Shown: positions 1 to 8,371 of the stretch, piece after piece
Numbering within the stretch: the first letter of the stretch is position 1
How the letters are laid out: the number at the start of each line of letters is the position of its first letter
Assembly: GCF_002001205.1 (NCBI RefSeq)
Contig: NZ_MUNZ01000075.1
Location: 1-40,997 of the forward strand
Direction of reading: 5' to 3'
Source: Hydrogenophaga sp. A37
GTDB lineage: Bacteria > Pseudomonadota > Gammaproteobacteria > Burkholderiales > Burkholderiaceae_C
DNA length: 40,997 nt
Translations under genes and position numbers: made by a program
The notes under the pieces: model-generated
Told to the model about the DNA's origin: nothing
The model's database searches: none
Seen by the model: only the letters and a program-made list of their open reading frames with translations

Positions 1-124
<124 letters not shown>

Positions 125-165
125 TCAGCTCCAAAATCAAAATTGCCGAAACACCAGAACAAATA

Positions 166-240
<75 letters not shown>

Positions 241-307
241 CAAGACGCCTGACCAAGAACCAGACATCTCAAAAAACACACATCACAACAACACCCACCG
301 ATGAATG

Positions 308-381
308 TGGAGCGGGAGACGGGAATCGAACCCGCGTGATCAGCTTGGAAGGCTGGAGTTCTACCATTGAACTACTCCCGC
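308..381 (-). tRNA. tRNA-Gly (anticodon TCC)
   Basis: On the minus strand the gene begins GCGGGAGTAGTTCAATGG and ends with an encoded CCA (308-310). The acceptor GCGGGAG pairs with CTCCCGC. The anticodon loop CTTCCAA gives TCC (Gly). The length is 74 nt. It is the middle tRNA of the Tyr-Gly-Thr-tuf unit, with 67-nt and 74-nt spacers to its neighbours. Confidence 0.97.
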
Positions 382-455
382 TCGAACCTTCTCGGCACAA
401 ACCGAAACACTCAAAGCGCTTTGATCCCAATCGCTCGCACAACAAAACCGGACGC

Positions 456-541
456 TGGTGGAGGGGGCTGGATTCGAACCAGCGTACGCGTTAGCGGGCA
501 GATTTACAGTCTGCTGCCTTTAACCACTCGGCCACCCCTCC
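456..541 (-). tRNA. tRNA-Tyr (anticodon GTA)
   Basis: On the minus strand it begins GGAGGGGTGGCCGAGTGG. Anticodon stem GCAGA/TCTGC encloses loop CTGTAAA, giving GTA (Tyr). The 86-nt length includes a long variable arm, as expected for a class II tRNA. The 3' CCA is encoded (456-458). It is the first gene of the tRNA-tuf unit. Its 5' end lies about 9 nt after the predicted transcription start. Confidence 0.97.
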
Positions 542-556
542 GTAACGCAGCCCAAC

Positions 557-586
557 ATTATGCCACGCTTTTTAGCGCTGCGTCAG
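557..586 (-). promoter_or_regulatory. Promoter of the tRNA-Tyr/Gly/Thr-tuf operon, overlapping the ung stop codon
   Basis: On the minus strand there is an extended -10 TGGCATAAT (hexamer CATAAT at 557-562, 5 of 6 to consensus). A -35-like CTGACG lies at 581-586 with an 18-nt spacer. The predicted start is near 550, about 9 nt before tRNA-Tyr. The ung stop codon TAA (558-560) lies inside the -10 hexamer, so the operon promoter is embedded in the end of ung. The spacer contains a short self-complementary CGCTAAAAAGCG. Confidence 0.7.
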
Positions 587-1340
587 CTGCAGGCACAACG
601 CTCGACCAAGCCACGCCAGACAGTCCCTGGGCACGCAACCACCGATCGACCTCGCCAAAGTGTCCACAACCCAAAAAGGGCATCGGCCCGCGGCTGGCCG
701 ACAGGGGCGATGGGTGGTTGGCGCACAACACCCGGTGCCTCCCGCCGTCGATCAGCGCCGACTTTTTTTGTGCATGGGCACCCCAGAGCAGAAACACCTT
801 GGGCGAACCGGTCTCGCTGCAGCACCGGATGACCGCATCGGTCAGCACCTCCCAGCCCTGACCGGCATGGCTGGCGGGCAGGCCGTCTTCAACGGTGAGA
901 CAGGTGTTGAGCAGCAGCACACCCTGCTCGGCCCAGTGCACCAAGGAGCCGTTTGCGGGCGGAACCAACCCCAGGTCGCGTTGCAACTCCTTGTACATGT
1001 TGCGCAGGCTGGGCGGAATCCGCTCTCCGGGCGCAACCGAAAACGCCAGCCCCTCGGCCTGTCCCCGTCCGTGATACGGGTCCTGCCCCAGGATCACCAC
1101 CCTCACCTGGGACAACGGCGTCAGATCCAGCGCCCGCAGGGGCTGGGGTGGGTACACCACAGCCCCACTGTCCAGCCGTTGCTGCAGAAAATGCCGCAGC
1201 GACTGCCCCGATGCCGAGGCCCAGCAATCGGCCACCCAGGGCGCCCAGTCGGCATGCACCGGCCACTGGGCGGGGTCGGCATCTACCAGTCGGGCAGCCT
1301 TAGCCGCCCGAGAATCATCCCAATCAAGAGTACCTTGCAC
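558..1340 (-). CDS. ung: Uracil-DNA glycosylase, family 1
   Basis: This enzyme excises uracil from DNA to start base-excision repair of deaminated cytosine. The 260-aa protein has the family 1 signatures in order. The water-activating loop GQDPYH is at residues 85-90, with catalytic Asp87. [12 protein letters not shown] lies around 142-153. The uracil-binding HPSPLS motif is at 209-214, with His209. About 20 residues past the usual C-terminus are Ala/Ser/Val-rich. It is the last gene of the trp transcription unit, starting 8 nt after the trpC stop, and is probably translated from the trp message. The stop codon overlaps the promoter of the downstream tRNA-tuf operon. Confidence 0.97.
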   Translation of the reverse strand: MQGTLDWDDSRAAKAARLVDADPAQWPVHADWAPWVADCWASASGQSLRHFLQQRLDSGAVVYPPQPLRALDLTPLSQVRVVILGQDPYHGRGQAEGLAFSVAPGERIPPSLRNMYKELQRDLGLVPPANGSLVHWAEQGVLLLNTCLTVEDGLPASHAGQGWEVLTDAVIRCCSETGSPKVFLLWGAHAQKKSALIDGGRHRVLCANHPSPLSASRGPMPFLGCGHFGEVDRWLRAQGLSGVAWSSVVPAADAALKSVA

Positions 1341-1348
1341 CGCCGCGC

Positions 1349-2149
1349 TCAGGCAAACAGCTCGGCCAATGCCAGGCCCGGGTCGGGCGCGCGCATGAAG
1401 GCCTCGCCCACGAGGAAGGCATGCACGCCAGCAGTGCGCATCTTCGTGACATCGTCTCGGCCCAAAATGCCCGATTCGGTGATCAGCAGCCGGTCGGCTG
1501 GCACGTCGGGCAGCATGTCCAACGTGGTCTCCAGCGTCACCTCAAACGTGCGCAGGTTGCGGTTGTTGATGCCGAGCAGCGGCGTTTTGAGTTTCAGCGC
1601 GCGTTGCAGTTCGGTGCGGTCGTGCACCTCAACCAGCACCGCCATGTTCAGGCCCAGAGCCAGCGCCTCCAGATCGGCCATCTGTGCGTCGTCCAGACAG
1701 GCGGCGATCAGCAGGATGGCGTCGGCGCCCATGGCCCGTGCTTCATAGACCTGGTAGGGGTCCACCATGAAATCCTTGCGCAACACTGGCAGATCGCAGC
1801 TAGCGCGGGCCTGTTTCAGGTAGTCCGAACTGCCCTGGAAAAACTGCTTGTCGGTCAGCACCGACAAGCAGGCGGCACTGACCTGGCCGTCGCCTTCGGC
1901 ATAGCTCTGGGCGATGTCGGCCGGGATGAAGTCTTCGCGCAGCACGCCCTTGCTCGGGCTGGCTTTCTTGATCTCGGCGATCACCGCGGCCTGGCCGGCG
2001 GCGATCTTTTTGCGCAAGGCACCTTCAAAGTCACGGGTGAGCACGCGGCTCTCGGCATCAAAGCGAACCACATCCAGTGGCGTCTTCTTCCGTGCGGCAA
2101 CGATTTCTTCGTGTTTGACGGCCACGATTCTGTTGAGGATGTCACTCAT
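1349..2149 (-). CDS. trpC: Indole-3-glycerol phosphate synthase
   Basis: It catalyses ring closure of CdRP to indole-3-glycerol phosphate in tryptophan biosynthesis. The 266-aa single-domain TIM barrel carries [11 protein letters not shown] (59-68, substrate phosphate and catalytic Lys), [12 protein letters not shown] (122-133, catalytic Lys), GINNRNL (193-199), ITESGI (223-228) and LVGEAF near the C-terminus. It is monofunctional, not fused to trpF. The start ATGAGTGAC overlaps the stop of an upstream 50-aa ORF, and no clear Shine-Dalgarno precedes it. Translational coupling is therefore likely. Confidence 0.97.
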   Translation of the reverse strand: MSDILNRIVAVKHEEIVAARKKTPLDVVRFDAESRVLTRDFEGALRKKIAAGQAAVIAEIKKASPSKGVLREDFIPADIAQSYAEGDGQVSAACLSVLTDKQFFQGSSDYLKQARASCDLPVLRKDFMVDPYQVYEARAMGADAILLIAACLDDAQMADLEALALGLNMAVLVEVHDRTELQRALKLKTPLLGINNRNLRTFEVTLETTLDMLPDVPADRLLITESGILGRDDVTKMRTAGVHAFLVGEAFMRAPDPGLALAELFA

Positions 2150-2294
2150 GGGTGTCGGTTTCGTTGGGTTGGGACGGTGGCGGCGCCTTGAGGATGCGCA
2201 GGAACGCGCGATGCATCACGATGCCCGCCAAGATGAAGAACAGCGAAACGCCGATGGCGATCCAGGCGCCTGCATTTTGTAGCCAGGCAGGCAT
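2142..2294 (-). CDS. Small single-span membrane protein between trpD and trpC (50 aa, unknown function)
   Basis: This ORF encodes 50 residues beginning [20 protein letters not shown]. One hydrophobic helix spans about residues 9-27 and is followed by a basic patch ([10 protein letters not shown]). The tail is hydrophilic, Pro/Asn-rich and ends in THE. It starts 7 nt after the trpD stop. Its last codons overlap the trpC start, with the stop TGA lying inside ATGAGTGA. Tight packing and shared start/stop sequence argue that it is translated and couples trpC translation to trpD. The positive residues after the helix suggest that the C-terminus faces the cytoplasm. I recognise no family. It could be a pure coupling cistron or a membrane tether. 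Existence as a protein is inferred, not shown. Confidence 0.6.
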   Translation of the reverse strand: MPAWLQNAGAWIAIGVSLFFILAGIVMHRAFLRILKAPPPSQPNETDTHE

Positions 2295-2301
2295 GGCGGT
2301 C

Positions 2302-3369
2302 TCAAGGGCCGGTGCTCGTGGTGGTTGTCTGGGTGAAATCGGTCAACTCGCGCAGCTTTTGAGCCGCGGCGCCCGACTCGATGACTCGGCGGGCCTGCGT
2401 GATGCCCTCTTTCATGTCTGCTGCGAGGTTGGCGGCGTACAGCGCCACCCCCGCGTTGAGCGCCACGATGTCCTTCGCGGCCTTGAGTGCAGGGTCATCG
2501 CTGTTGTTCAACACGCTCATCAGCATCGCCTTGGAGTCCTCGGGCGTTTCCACCCGCAAGGTGCGGCTGCTGGCCATGGTCATGCCGAAATCTTCCGGAT
2601 GCACCTCGTATTCGGTGATCTCGCCGTGCTTCAACTCGCCCACCATGGTGGCGGCACCGAGCGAGACCTCGTCCATGCCATCGCGGCCATAGACCACCAC
2701 CGCGTGTTCGGCGCCCAGGCGCTGCAGCGCACGCACCTGGATGCCGACCAGGTCAGGATGGAACACGCCCATCAGAATGTTCGGCGCCGAGGCCGGGTTG
2801 GTCAGCGGGCCGAGGATGTTGAAGATGGTCTTCATGCCCAGCTCGCGGCGCACCGGCGCCACGTTTTTCATGGCCGGGTGGTGGTTGGGCGCGAACATGA
2901 AGCCCACGCCGACCTGCTCGATGCAACGCGCGATGGCATCGGGCGACAGGTTGATGTTGACGCCCAGGCTCTCCAGCACGTCAGCGCTGCCGCTCTTGCT
3001 GGAGACACTGCGCCCGCCGTGTTTGCTGACCTTGGCGCCCGCGGCCGCGGCCACGAACATGGAGCAGGTGGAGATGTTGAAGGTGTGCGATCCGTCGCCG
3101 CCGGTGCCCACAATGTCCACCAGATGCGTCTTGTCGGCCACGTGCACCTTGGTCGAAAACTCGCGCATCACCTGCGCAGCCGCCGTGATCTCGCCAATGG
3201 TTTCCTTCTTCACGCGCAGGCCGGTGATGAAGGCCGCCATCATGACCGGCGACATCTCGCCGCTCATGATCAGGCGCATCAGGTGCAGCATCTCGTCGTG
3301 GAAGATCTCGCGGTGCTCGATGGTGCGCTGCAGAGCTTCCTGCGGGGTGATCTTGTGGCTGTGGGGCAT
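2302..3369 (-). CDS. trpD: Anthranilate phosphoribosyltransferase
   Basis: It transfers phosphoribose from PRPP to anthranilate, the second committed step to tryptophan. The 355-aa protein has the glycine-rich PRPP loop [14 protein letters not shown] (88-101) and the [18 protein letters not shown] stretch that follows, which binds PRPP and anthranilate. Length is normal for a monofunctional TrpD. It starts 18 nt after the stop of the exporter gene and ends 7 nt before the 50-aa ORF, so it is an internal cistron of the trp operon. Confidence 0.97.
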   Translation of the reverse strand: MPHSHKITPQEALQRTIEHREIFHDEMLHLMRLIMSGEMSPVMMAAFITGLRVKKETIGEITAAAQVMREFSTKVHVADKTHLVDIVGTGGDGSHTFNISTCSMFVAAAAGAKVSKHGGRSVSSKSGSADVLESLGVNINLSPDAIARCIEQVGVGFMFAPNHHPAMKNVAPVRRELGMKTIFNILGPLTNPASAPNILMGVFHPDLVGIQVRALQRLGAEHAVVVYGRDGMDEVSLGAATMVGELKHGEITEYEVHPEDFGMTMASSRTLRVETPEDSKAMLMSVLNNSDDPALKAAKDIVALNAGVALYAANLAADMKEGITQARRVIESGAAAQKLRELTDFTQTTTTSTGP

Positions 3370-3387
3370 GGCGTGTCTCCGATGACT

Positions 3388-4038
3388 TTATTGAGCGGGA
3401 TTGTCCGACATGGCCAGCTTCAGACCAAAGCCGACAAACATGACGCCGGCGGCGCGGTCCAGCCAGTGCATGGTGCGCTGCACGGCACCCACGCGCCCCG
3501 CAGCCCAGCCGGCGAGCCAGGCGTAGCCGAAGTTGATCGGCAGCGAGTTGATGTTGAACAGCAGGCCCAGCAGCAGGAAGGCCGTCACCTTGTCGGGCGT
3601 GCCGGGTGCGATGAACTGCGGCACAAACGCCAGGAAGAACAGCGCGACCTTGGGGTTGAGCACATTGGTGAGGAAACCCCGCATGTAGATACGCCGAAAG
3701 TCGGCCGGAACTTTGATCTGAGCGGCATCGGCTGGCACCACCGACGAACCGCCCTTGGCCAGCAGCAGCTTGATGCCCATCCACATCAGGTAGGCGGCGC
3801 CGATCCACTTGAGCACCGTGAAGGCGGTGGCCGAGGTTGCAAGCAAAGCACTCACGCCGAGCGCTGCCGCAAACACATGCACAAAGCAGCCGCTGACGAT
3901 GCCCAGCGCCGCCACGATGCCGGCACGCACGCCGCTCTTGAGGGCGTTCGTCACGATGTAGAGCACATCGGGGCCGGGTGTGAGGTTGAGCAGCCAGCCC
4001 GCCGCGATGAACATCAGGAGTTGCGGGGTATCGGGCAT
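3388..4038 (-). CDS. RhtB/LysE-family amino acid exporter
   Basis: The 216-aa protein has about six hydrophobic segments and the family hallmark LTPGPDVLYIV near residues 19-29, followed by G..AG...ALG. This places it in the RhtB branch (homoserine, threonine and related exporters) of the LysE superfamily. It starts 20 nt after the threonine aldolase stop and ends 18 nt before trpD, within the trp transcription unit. The neighbour ltaE suggests an amino acid such as threonine, or a hydrophobic product, as substrate. The actual substrate cannot be read from sequence. A second, ArgO-type member of the superfamily lies at 40332-40970. Confidence 0.88.
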   Translation of the reverse strand: MPDTPQLLMFIAAGWLLNLTPGPDVLYIVTNALKSGVRAGIVAALGIVSGCFVHVFAAALGVSALLATSATAFTVLKWIGAAYLMWMGIKLLLAKGGSSVVPADAAQIKVPADFRRIYMRGFLTNVLNPKVALFFLAFVPQFIAPGTPDKVTAFLLLGLLFNINSLPINFGYAWLAGWAAGRVGAVQRTMHWLDRAAGVMFVGFGLKLAMSDNPAQ

Positions 4039-4058
4039 GGTGCGCTCCTGTCGGGGGT

Positions 4059-5132
4059 TCAGTACGGGCCGGTGCGCGAGGCGCTCGCCGCACCGGCCGG
4101 CGCCTCGGCGAAGAAGCGGCGCACGGTGGCGATGGCGTGATCGATGCCCGCTGCGTCCACATCGAGGTGGGTCACAAAACGCAGGCCGATCAGGCCGGTG
4201 GCCAGCACACCGTGGGCTTTCAGGAAGTCCAGCAGCGCCGGCCCTCGGCCATCGGCCACATCGACAAACACGATGTTGGTTTCGGCCGATTTCACAGTCA
4301 GGCCCTCAATGCCGCTCAGACCTTCGGCCAGACGGCGCGCGTTGGCGTGGTCCTCGGCGAGGCGGTCCACGTGGTGGTCCAGCGCGTGCAGCGCGCAGGC
4401 GGCCAGCAGGCCGGCCTGGCGCAAACCGCCACCGGCCATCTTGCGGATTCGGCGGGCGCTCTTGATCAGTTCCTGCGAACCGCACAGCGCGGAGCCCACT
4501 GGCGCGCCGAGCCCCTTGCTGAAGCAGACCGAGAGACTGTCGAAGTGGTCGGCAATCTGGCGCACACGCTCGTGGGCGCCCTGTCCTGCGGCGGCCGAGG
4601 CCACGGCGGCGTTGAACACCCGAGCGCCGTCCAGGTGCGTGGCCAGCCCGTGTTCACGAGCCAGCGCCGTGGCGCCGCGCAGGTAGTCGTCGGGCATCAC
4701 ATGGCCGTTCCAGGTATTTTCCAGGCACAACAGGCGGGTGCGCGCGAAATGGGGATCGTCCGGTTTGATGGCGGCGGCGATATCGGTCAACGCCATACGG
4801 CCTTGGGCATCCTGCACCAGCGGCTGCGGCTGCACGCTGCCGAACACCGCCGCGCCGCCACCTTCGTAGCGGTAGGTGTGGGCCAGTTGACCGACGATGT
4901 ATTCGTCGCCCCGGCCACAGTGCGCCAGGATGCCGCAGAGGTTGCTCTGCGTGCCCGAGGGCATGAACAGCGCGGCCTCTTTGCCAGTGAGGGCAGCGAT
5001 GCGCTCCTGCAGCGCGTTGACGGTGGGGTCGTCGCCGAACACGTCGTCGCCCAACGGGGCGGCCATCATGGCGGCGCGCATGGCCGCCGTCGGCTGTGTG
5101 ACGGTGTCGCTGCGCAGATCAATGGTCTTCAT
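4059..5132 (-). CDS. ltaE: Low-specificity L-threonine aldolase
   Basis: A PLP enzyme cleaving L-threonine or allo-threonine to glycine and acetaldehyde. The 357-aa protein starts with the family signature [12 protein letters not shown]. It has [11 protein letters not shown] (28-38), PSGTQSN (58-64), the PLP-stacking His85 in [17 protein letters not shown] (165-171) with the PLP-nitrogen Asp, and the Schiff-base lysine K206 in [14 protein letters not shown]. The start codon shares ATGA with the trpG stop, so the two are translationally coupled. Sitting between trpG and trpD, it interrupts the classical trp gene order. Its role there is unknown. Glycine/serine supply is one possibility. Confidence 0.93.
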   Translation of the reverse strand: MKTIDLRSDTVTQPTAAMRAAMMAAPLGDDVFGDDPTVNALQERIAALTGKEAALFMPSGTQSNLCGILAHCGRGDEYIVGQLAHTYRYEGGGAAVFGSVQPQPLVQDAQGRMALTDIAAAIKPDDPHFARTRLLCLENTWNGHVMPDDYLRGATALAREHGLATHLDGARVFNAAVASAAAGQGAHERVRQIADHFDSLSVCFSKGLGAPVGSALCGSQELIKSARRIRKMAGGGLRQAGLLAACALHALDHHVDRLAEDHANARRLAEGLSGIEGLTVKSAETNIVFVDVADGRGPALLDFLKAHGVLATGLIGLRFVTHLDVDAAGIDHAIATVRRFFAEAPAGAASASRTGPY

Positions 5133-5725
5133 GCGGTCTGCTCCAGGAAATTCTTCAGCATGGCGTGCCCGTGCTCGGTCAGGATGCTTTCGGGGTGGAA
5201 CTGCACGCCTTCAATGGCGAGCGTCTTGTGCTTCACACCCATGATCTCGCCGTCCGGCGTCCACGCAGTGACCTTCAGGCAGTCGGGGCAAGACTCGCGC
5301 TGAATGGCCAGCGAGTGGTATCGGTTGACCGTGAACTGCTCGGGCAGCTCGGCGAACACGCCTTCCTGCGTGGTGGTGATGACGCTGGTCTTGCCGTGCA
5401 TGAGCTCCTGCGCACGGATGATCTTGCCGCCAAAAGCCGCACCGATGGCCTGGTGGCCCAGGCACACACCCAAGATGGGCAGCTTACCGGCGAAATGCTG
5501 GATCGCTGCGACCGAAATACCGGCTTCGGCCGGCGAGCAAGGGCCGGGCGAAATCACCAGACGGTCCACCTGCCCGGCGTCCACACGGCATTGGATCTCG
5601 TCCACCGTGATCTCATCGTTGCGCACCACGGTCACGTCAGCGCCGAGTTCACCGAAGTACTGCACGATGTTGTAGGTGAAGGAGTCGTAGTTGTCGACCA
5701 TCAGGAGTTGAATAGGTTTGCTCAT
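5129..5725 (-). CDS. trpG: Anthranilate synthase component II (glutamine amidotransferase)
   Basis: It supplies ammonia from glutamine to TrpE. The 198-aa class I amidotransferase has [13 protein letters not shown] (8-20), the oxyanion strand VISPGP (57-62), nucleophile Cys88 in GVCLGHQ, and the His177/Glu179 pair in QFHPES. I chose the ATG at 5725 over an in-frame start 78 nt upstream. It begins the conserved [16 protein letters not shown] and lies 5 nt after the trpE stop. Its Shine-Dalgarno GGAG is formed by the last codons of trpE. The stop overlaps the ltaE start (ATGA). Confidence 0.96.
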   Translation of the reverse strand: MSKPIQLLMVDNYDSFTYNIVQYFGELGADVTVVRNDEITVDEIQCRVDAGQVDRLVISPGPCSPAEAGISVAAIQHFAGKLPILGVCLGHQAIGAAFGGKIIRAQELMHGKTSVITTTQEGVFAELPEQFTVNRYHSLAIQRESCPDCLKVTAWTPDGEIMGVKHKTLAIEGVQFHPESILTEHGHAMLKNFLEQTA

Positions 5726-5730
5726 GGTGT

Positions 5731-7230
5731 TCACTCCAGCCCTTCTTCCACCAGCTCCGCCGCACGCAACAGCGCGCGAGCCTTGTGTTCGGTTTCCCTC
5801 CATTCCATCTCGGGAATGGAGTCTGCAACGACACCGGCCGCCGCCTGCACGTAGAGCATCTGGTCCTTGATGATGCCGGTGCGGATGGCGATGGCCACGT
5901 CCATGTCACCGGCGTAGCTGAGGTAACCGCAGGCACCGCCGTATAGGCCGCGTTTGGTGGGCTCCAGCTGGTCGATCAGTTCCATCGCGTGCACCTTGGG
6001 CGCACCGGTCAGCGTGCCGGCCGGGAAGGTGGCTTTCAGCACGTCCATATTGGTCATGCCGTCCACCAGCGTGCCTTCGACGTTGCTCACGATGTGCATC
6101 ACGTGGCTGTAGCGCTCCACCGCGAAAGCCTCGGTCACTTTCACGCTGCCGATCTTGGCAATGCGGCCGATGTCATTGCGCGCCAGGTCGATCAACATCA
6201 CGTGCTCGGCGCGTTCTTTGGGGTCGTTGACCAGTTCAATCTCGGTCGCCTTGTCCTTTTCGGGGGTGGCGCCGCGCGGGCGCGTGCCGGCGAGCGGCCG
6301 GATGATGACCTTCTGCCCCTCATCGACCTGCTCCTGGCGCACCAGGATTTCCGGCGAAGCACCCACCACGTGGAAATCGCCGAAGTGGTAGTAGTACATG
6401 TAGGGCGAGGGGTTCAGCGAACGCAACGCGCGGTACAGCGAAAGCGGCGACTCGGTGTAGCGCTTCTTGATGCGTTGTCCCACCTGCACCTGCATGAAGT
6501 CGCCGCCGGCGATCAGCTCCTTGGCGCGTTCCACCGCGGCGATGTAGTCGGCTTTGGCGAAGTCGCGCTCGGGCGGATGGCTCTGGCTGGGCTTGACCAC
6601 CGGCGCGCTCACCGAATATTTCAGCGCGTCTTTCAGCTCGCGCACGCGCTTCTTGGCGTTGGCGAAGGCCTCGGGCTGGGCCGGATCGGCGTAAACGATG
6701 AGGTATAGCTTGCCCGAGAGGTTGTCGATGACGGCCAGCTCCTCGCACTGCAACAGCAGGATGTCGGGGCAGCCCAGGGTGTCGGGCGGGCAGGTGTTTT
6801 CGAGCTTCTTCTCGATGTAGCGCACCGCGTCATAGCCAAAGTAACCGGCCAGACCGCCGCAGAAGCGGGGCAGGCCGGGGCGCAGCGCGACCTTGAAGCG
6901 CTGCTGGTAGGCGGCGATGAAATCCAGCGGGTTGCCGTGATTCGTCTCCACTACCACGCCGTCGCGCACCACCTCGGTTTGGGCCTCAGCGCCGAAGCCA
7001 CTGGCTCGCAGCAAGGTGCGCGCCGGCAGGCCGATGAAGCTGTAGCGGCCGAAGCGCTCGCCGCCGACGACGGATTCGAGCAGGAAGCTGTATTTGCCGT
7101 CGCCGCGCCCATGGGCCAGCTTGAGGTACAGCGAGAGCGGGGTTTCGAGATCCGCAAAGGCCTCGGCCATCAGCGGGATGCGGTTGTAGCCTTGGCTGGC
7201 CAGGCTCTTGAATTCGAGTTCGGTGATCAT
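5731..7230 (-). CDS. trpE: Anthranilate synthase component I
   Basis: It converts chorismate to anthranilate with TrpG, the first and feedback-controlled step of tryptophan synthesis. The 499-aa protein has the N-terminal LLES tryptophan-feedback element (50-53). The C-terminal chorismate-binding signatures are [26 protein letters not shown] and [11 protein letters not shown]. It is the first structural gene of the operon. A GGAG Shine-Dalgarno sits 8 nt before ATG, inside a small potential hairpin GACG-GAG-CGTC. A leader of about 245 nt lies upstream, which suggests regulation at the leader in addition to feedback inhibition. Confidence 0.97.
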   Translation of the reverse strand: MITELEFKSLASQGYNRIPLMAEAFADLETPLSLYLKLAHGRGDGKYSFLLESVVGGERFGRYSFIGLPARTLLRASGFGAEAQTEVVRDGVVVETNHGNPLDFIAAYQQRFKVALRPGLPRFCGGLAGYFGYDAVRYIEKKLENTCPPDTLGCPDILLLQCEELAVIDNLSGKLYLIVYADPAQPEAFANAKKRVRELKDALKYSVSAPVVKPSQSHPPERDFAKADYIAAVERAKELIAGGDFMQVQVGQRIKKRYTESPLSLYRALRSLNPSPYMYYYHFGDFHVVGASPEILVRQEQVDEGQKVIIRPLAGTRPRGATPEKDKATEIELVNDPKERAEHVMLIDLARNDIGRIAKIGSVKVTEAFAVERYSHVMHIVSNVEGTLVDGMTNMDVLKATFPAGTLTGAPKVHAMELIDQLEPTKRGLYGGACGYLSYAGDMDVAIAIRTGIIKDQMLYVQAAAGVVADSIPEMEWRETEHKARALLRAAELVEEGLE

Positions 7231-7490
7231 GTTCAGACGCTCCGTCGGCCTCTTGCTGCGGCGCAGCGGGGAAACCGTTTTTTGGGGTGCCCGGTCAGGC
7301 GCGCTGCCGGGTTCGGGGCTGGGGTGGCGCGGACTGGGTTCGCCTAGGGCGAGAGCCGGGTTCCGCGCACCGCCGGGGGGAGTGCACGTTTACGCTGGCT
7401 TGCGCCAGGGCCAGGCTCCCCGGCCATTGCGGCTCGGCAGACCACCTGTGAAGGATGTGCATGGATTGAACATGGGGCCAAAGTGTAGCA
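7231..7490 (-). promoter_or_regulatory. trpE promoter and long structured leader
   Basis: This is the gene-poor part of the 416-nt trpE/7647 gap. On the minus strand an extended -10 TGCTACACT (hexamer at 7482-7487) predicts a start near 7475, giving a leader of about 245 nt. Possible structures downstream of the candidate leader peptide are a long stem pairing GGTGCGCGG with CCGCGCCACC around an inner TCGCC-CTA-GGCGA hairpin, then GCTGC-GCC-GCAGC, then GACG-GAG-CGTC, which includes the trpE Shine-Dalgarno. I see no U-tract after any stem on this strand. Confidence 0.45.
7390..7473 (-). CDS. Candidate trp leader peptide (27 aa, ends with Trp-Pro-Trp)
   Basis: This ORF begins MFNPCTSFTGGLPS and contains Trp-Pro-Trp at codons 21-23, then RKPA and stop TAA. 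Two Trp codons within three, four codons before a stop, upstream of trpE is the layout of an attenuation leader peptide. The ATG lies 8 nt after a -10-like TACACT, so the message would be nearly leaderless. A GCAA-capped hairpin (CTGGC/GCCAG) includes the second Trp codon. Against it, no U-run-terminated hairpin follows, so classical transcription attenuation is not supported. An overlapping frame also has Trp codons. Treat as a candidate only. Confidence 0.35.
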   Translation of the reverse strand: MFNPCTSFTGGLPSRNGRGAWPWRKPA

Positions 7491-7590
7491 AAGCCCGCGA
7501 GAAGCGCCTGCAACCGACCATTGCACGCTTTGGTTCTACGGTTGAACCCTGTTGCGGGAGGTAGCGCTGCCGGTCAGAATCCATATTAAC

Positions 7591-7602
7591 GAACGACCGT
7601 TC
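7591..7602. promoter_or_regulatory. Palindromic operator-like site upstream of the chalcone-isomerase-like gene
   Basis: GAACGACCGTTC has perfect 5-bp arms around AC. It lies in a short AT-rich stretch (ATTAAC...CTATTTTT) 45 bp upstream of the ATG at 7647. Palindromes of this form are typical of TetR-family operators. No TetR gene is in the window, so the regulator would act in trans. Functional status is inferred. Confidence 0.35.
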
Positions 7603-7646
7603 TATTTTTCACCTACCCGCACCAGCACCTGAACAAGGCCCTCCGC

Positions 7647-8261
7647 ATGACCACCAACACCACGCCACCGCGCACAAGGTACACCGCCGCCATGGCCCTA
7701 GCATGGAGCCTGGGTCTGGCACAGGGCTCGGTGGGCGCCGCCACCGTCGAGGTGGCGGGCGTCAAGCTGGAGGACCGGATCACGGTCAACAGCGCCCCAC
7801 TGCAACTCAACGGGGCGGGCGTGCGCCACAAGGCCGTGTTCAAGGTGTACACCGCCGGCCTGTACCTGAGCAGCAAGGCCGACACACCGGAAGCCGTGCT
7901 GGCCGCGACCGGCCCCAAACGCATGACCATCACCATGCTGCGCGACATCGATTCGGCCGAACTCGGCAAGCTGTTCTCGCGTGGCATGGAGGACAACATG
8001 GAAAAAAGCGCTTTCTCCAAGCTGATCCCAGGCGTGCTGCGCATGAGCCAGGTGTTCACCAACCACAAGGTGCTCAAGACTGGCGAAACCTTCGTGCTCG
8101 ACTGGGTGCCCGGCACGGGCACCGTGCTCACCATCAAGGGCCAGGTGGAGGGTGAACCGTTCAAGGAGCCCGAATTTTTCAACGCGCTCATGCGCATCTG
8201 GCTCGGCCCGAAGCCGGCCGACTGGCAGCTCAAGGACGCGCTGCTGGGGGTCAAGAAGTGA
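7647..8261 (+). CDS. Secreted chalcone-isomerase-like protein
   Basis: The 204-aa protein has an N-terminal signal peptide: a basic start, a hydrophobic stretch at about residues 13-25 and an AlaAla-type cleavage region near 31. The rest is a single domain with the pattern VAGVKLEDRI...LNGAGVR...FKVYTAGLYL, followed by MTITMLRDIDS and a C-terminal W-x-G-P-x-P-A-D-W-Q-L-K-D-A-L-L-G. These match the bacterial chalcone isomerase-like family (Chalcone_3 type), small periplasmic proteins of unknown role. Catalytic chalcone isomerase activity should not be assumed. It stands alone, convergent with gph across a repeat element. Confidence 0.8.
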   Translation: MTTNTTPPRTRYTAAMALAWSLGLAQGSVGAATVEVAGVKLEDRITVNSAPLQLNGAGVRHKAVFKVYTAGLYLSSKADTPEAVLAATGPKRMTITMLRDIDSAELGKLFSRGMEDNMEKSAFSKLIPGVLRMSQVFTNHKVLKTGETFVLDWVPGTGTVLTIKGQVEGEPFKEPEFFNALMRIWLGPKPADWQLKDALLGVKK

Positions 8262-8272
8262 CGGACTAAAGC

Positions 8273-8371
8273 CCCCACACGCCACCGCTGCGCGGGTCGC
8301 TGCCCACCGAGGAGGCTCGGCCTTGCTTGGGGCGGCCCGGCGCTGCGGCCCCCACGCTGCTCGACGCGCCG
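8273..8371 (+). repeat. Dispersed intergenic repeat, copy A
   Basis: This GC-rich element fills the gap between two convergent stops. It contains CCGCTGCGCGGGTCGCTGCC (from 8285, 23 nt identical to copy B) and CTTGGGGCGGCCCGGCG (8326-8342), also in copy B (34195-34211). No ORF fits. It belongs to a family with copies near 13261, 26997, 28750 and 34143. Confidence 0.7.

Noticed and set aside
2152..4140. A long open frame of 662 codons on the plus strand across trpD and the exporter
   Set aside because: It runs antisense to two genes with clear family motifs. Its translation is rich in His, Gln, Arg and Gly, as expected from the complement of GC-rich coding DNA. No family signature is seen.
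7280..7320. A run of six T followed by a CCCGG/CCGGG stem upstream of trpE, as a terminator
   Set aside because: The T-run is on the wrong side for the minus strand (it reads as A on the trp transcript), so it cannot be a trp attenuator.
7295..7513. Alternative 72-codon frame overlapping the trp leader, also containing Trp codons
   Set aside because: It continues into Arg/Pro-rich low-complexity sequence. The competing 27-codon frame has the better leader layout. Neither is proven.
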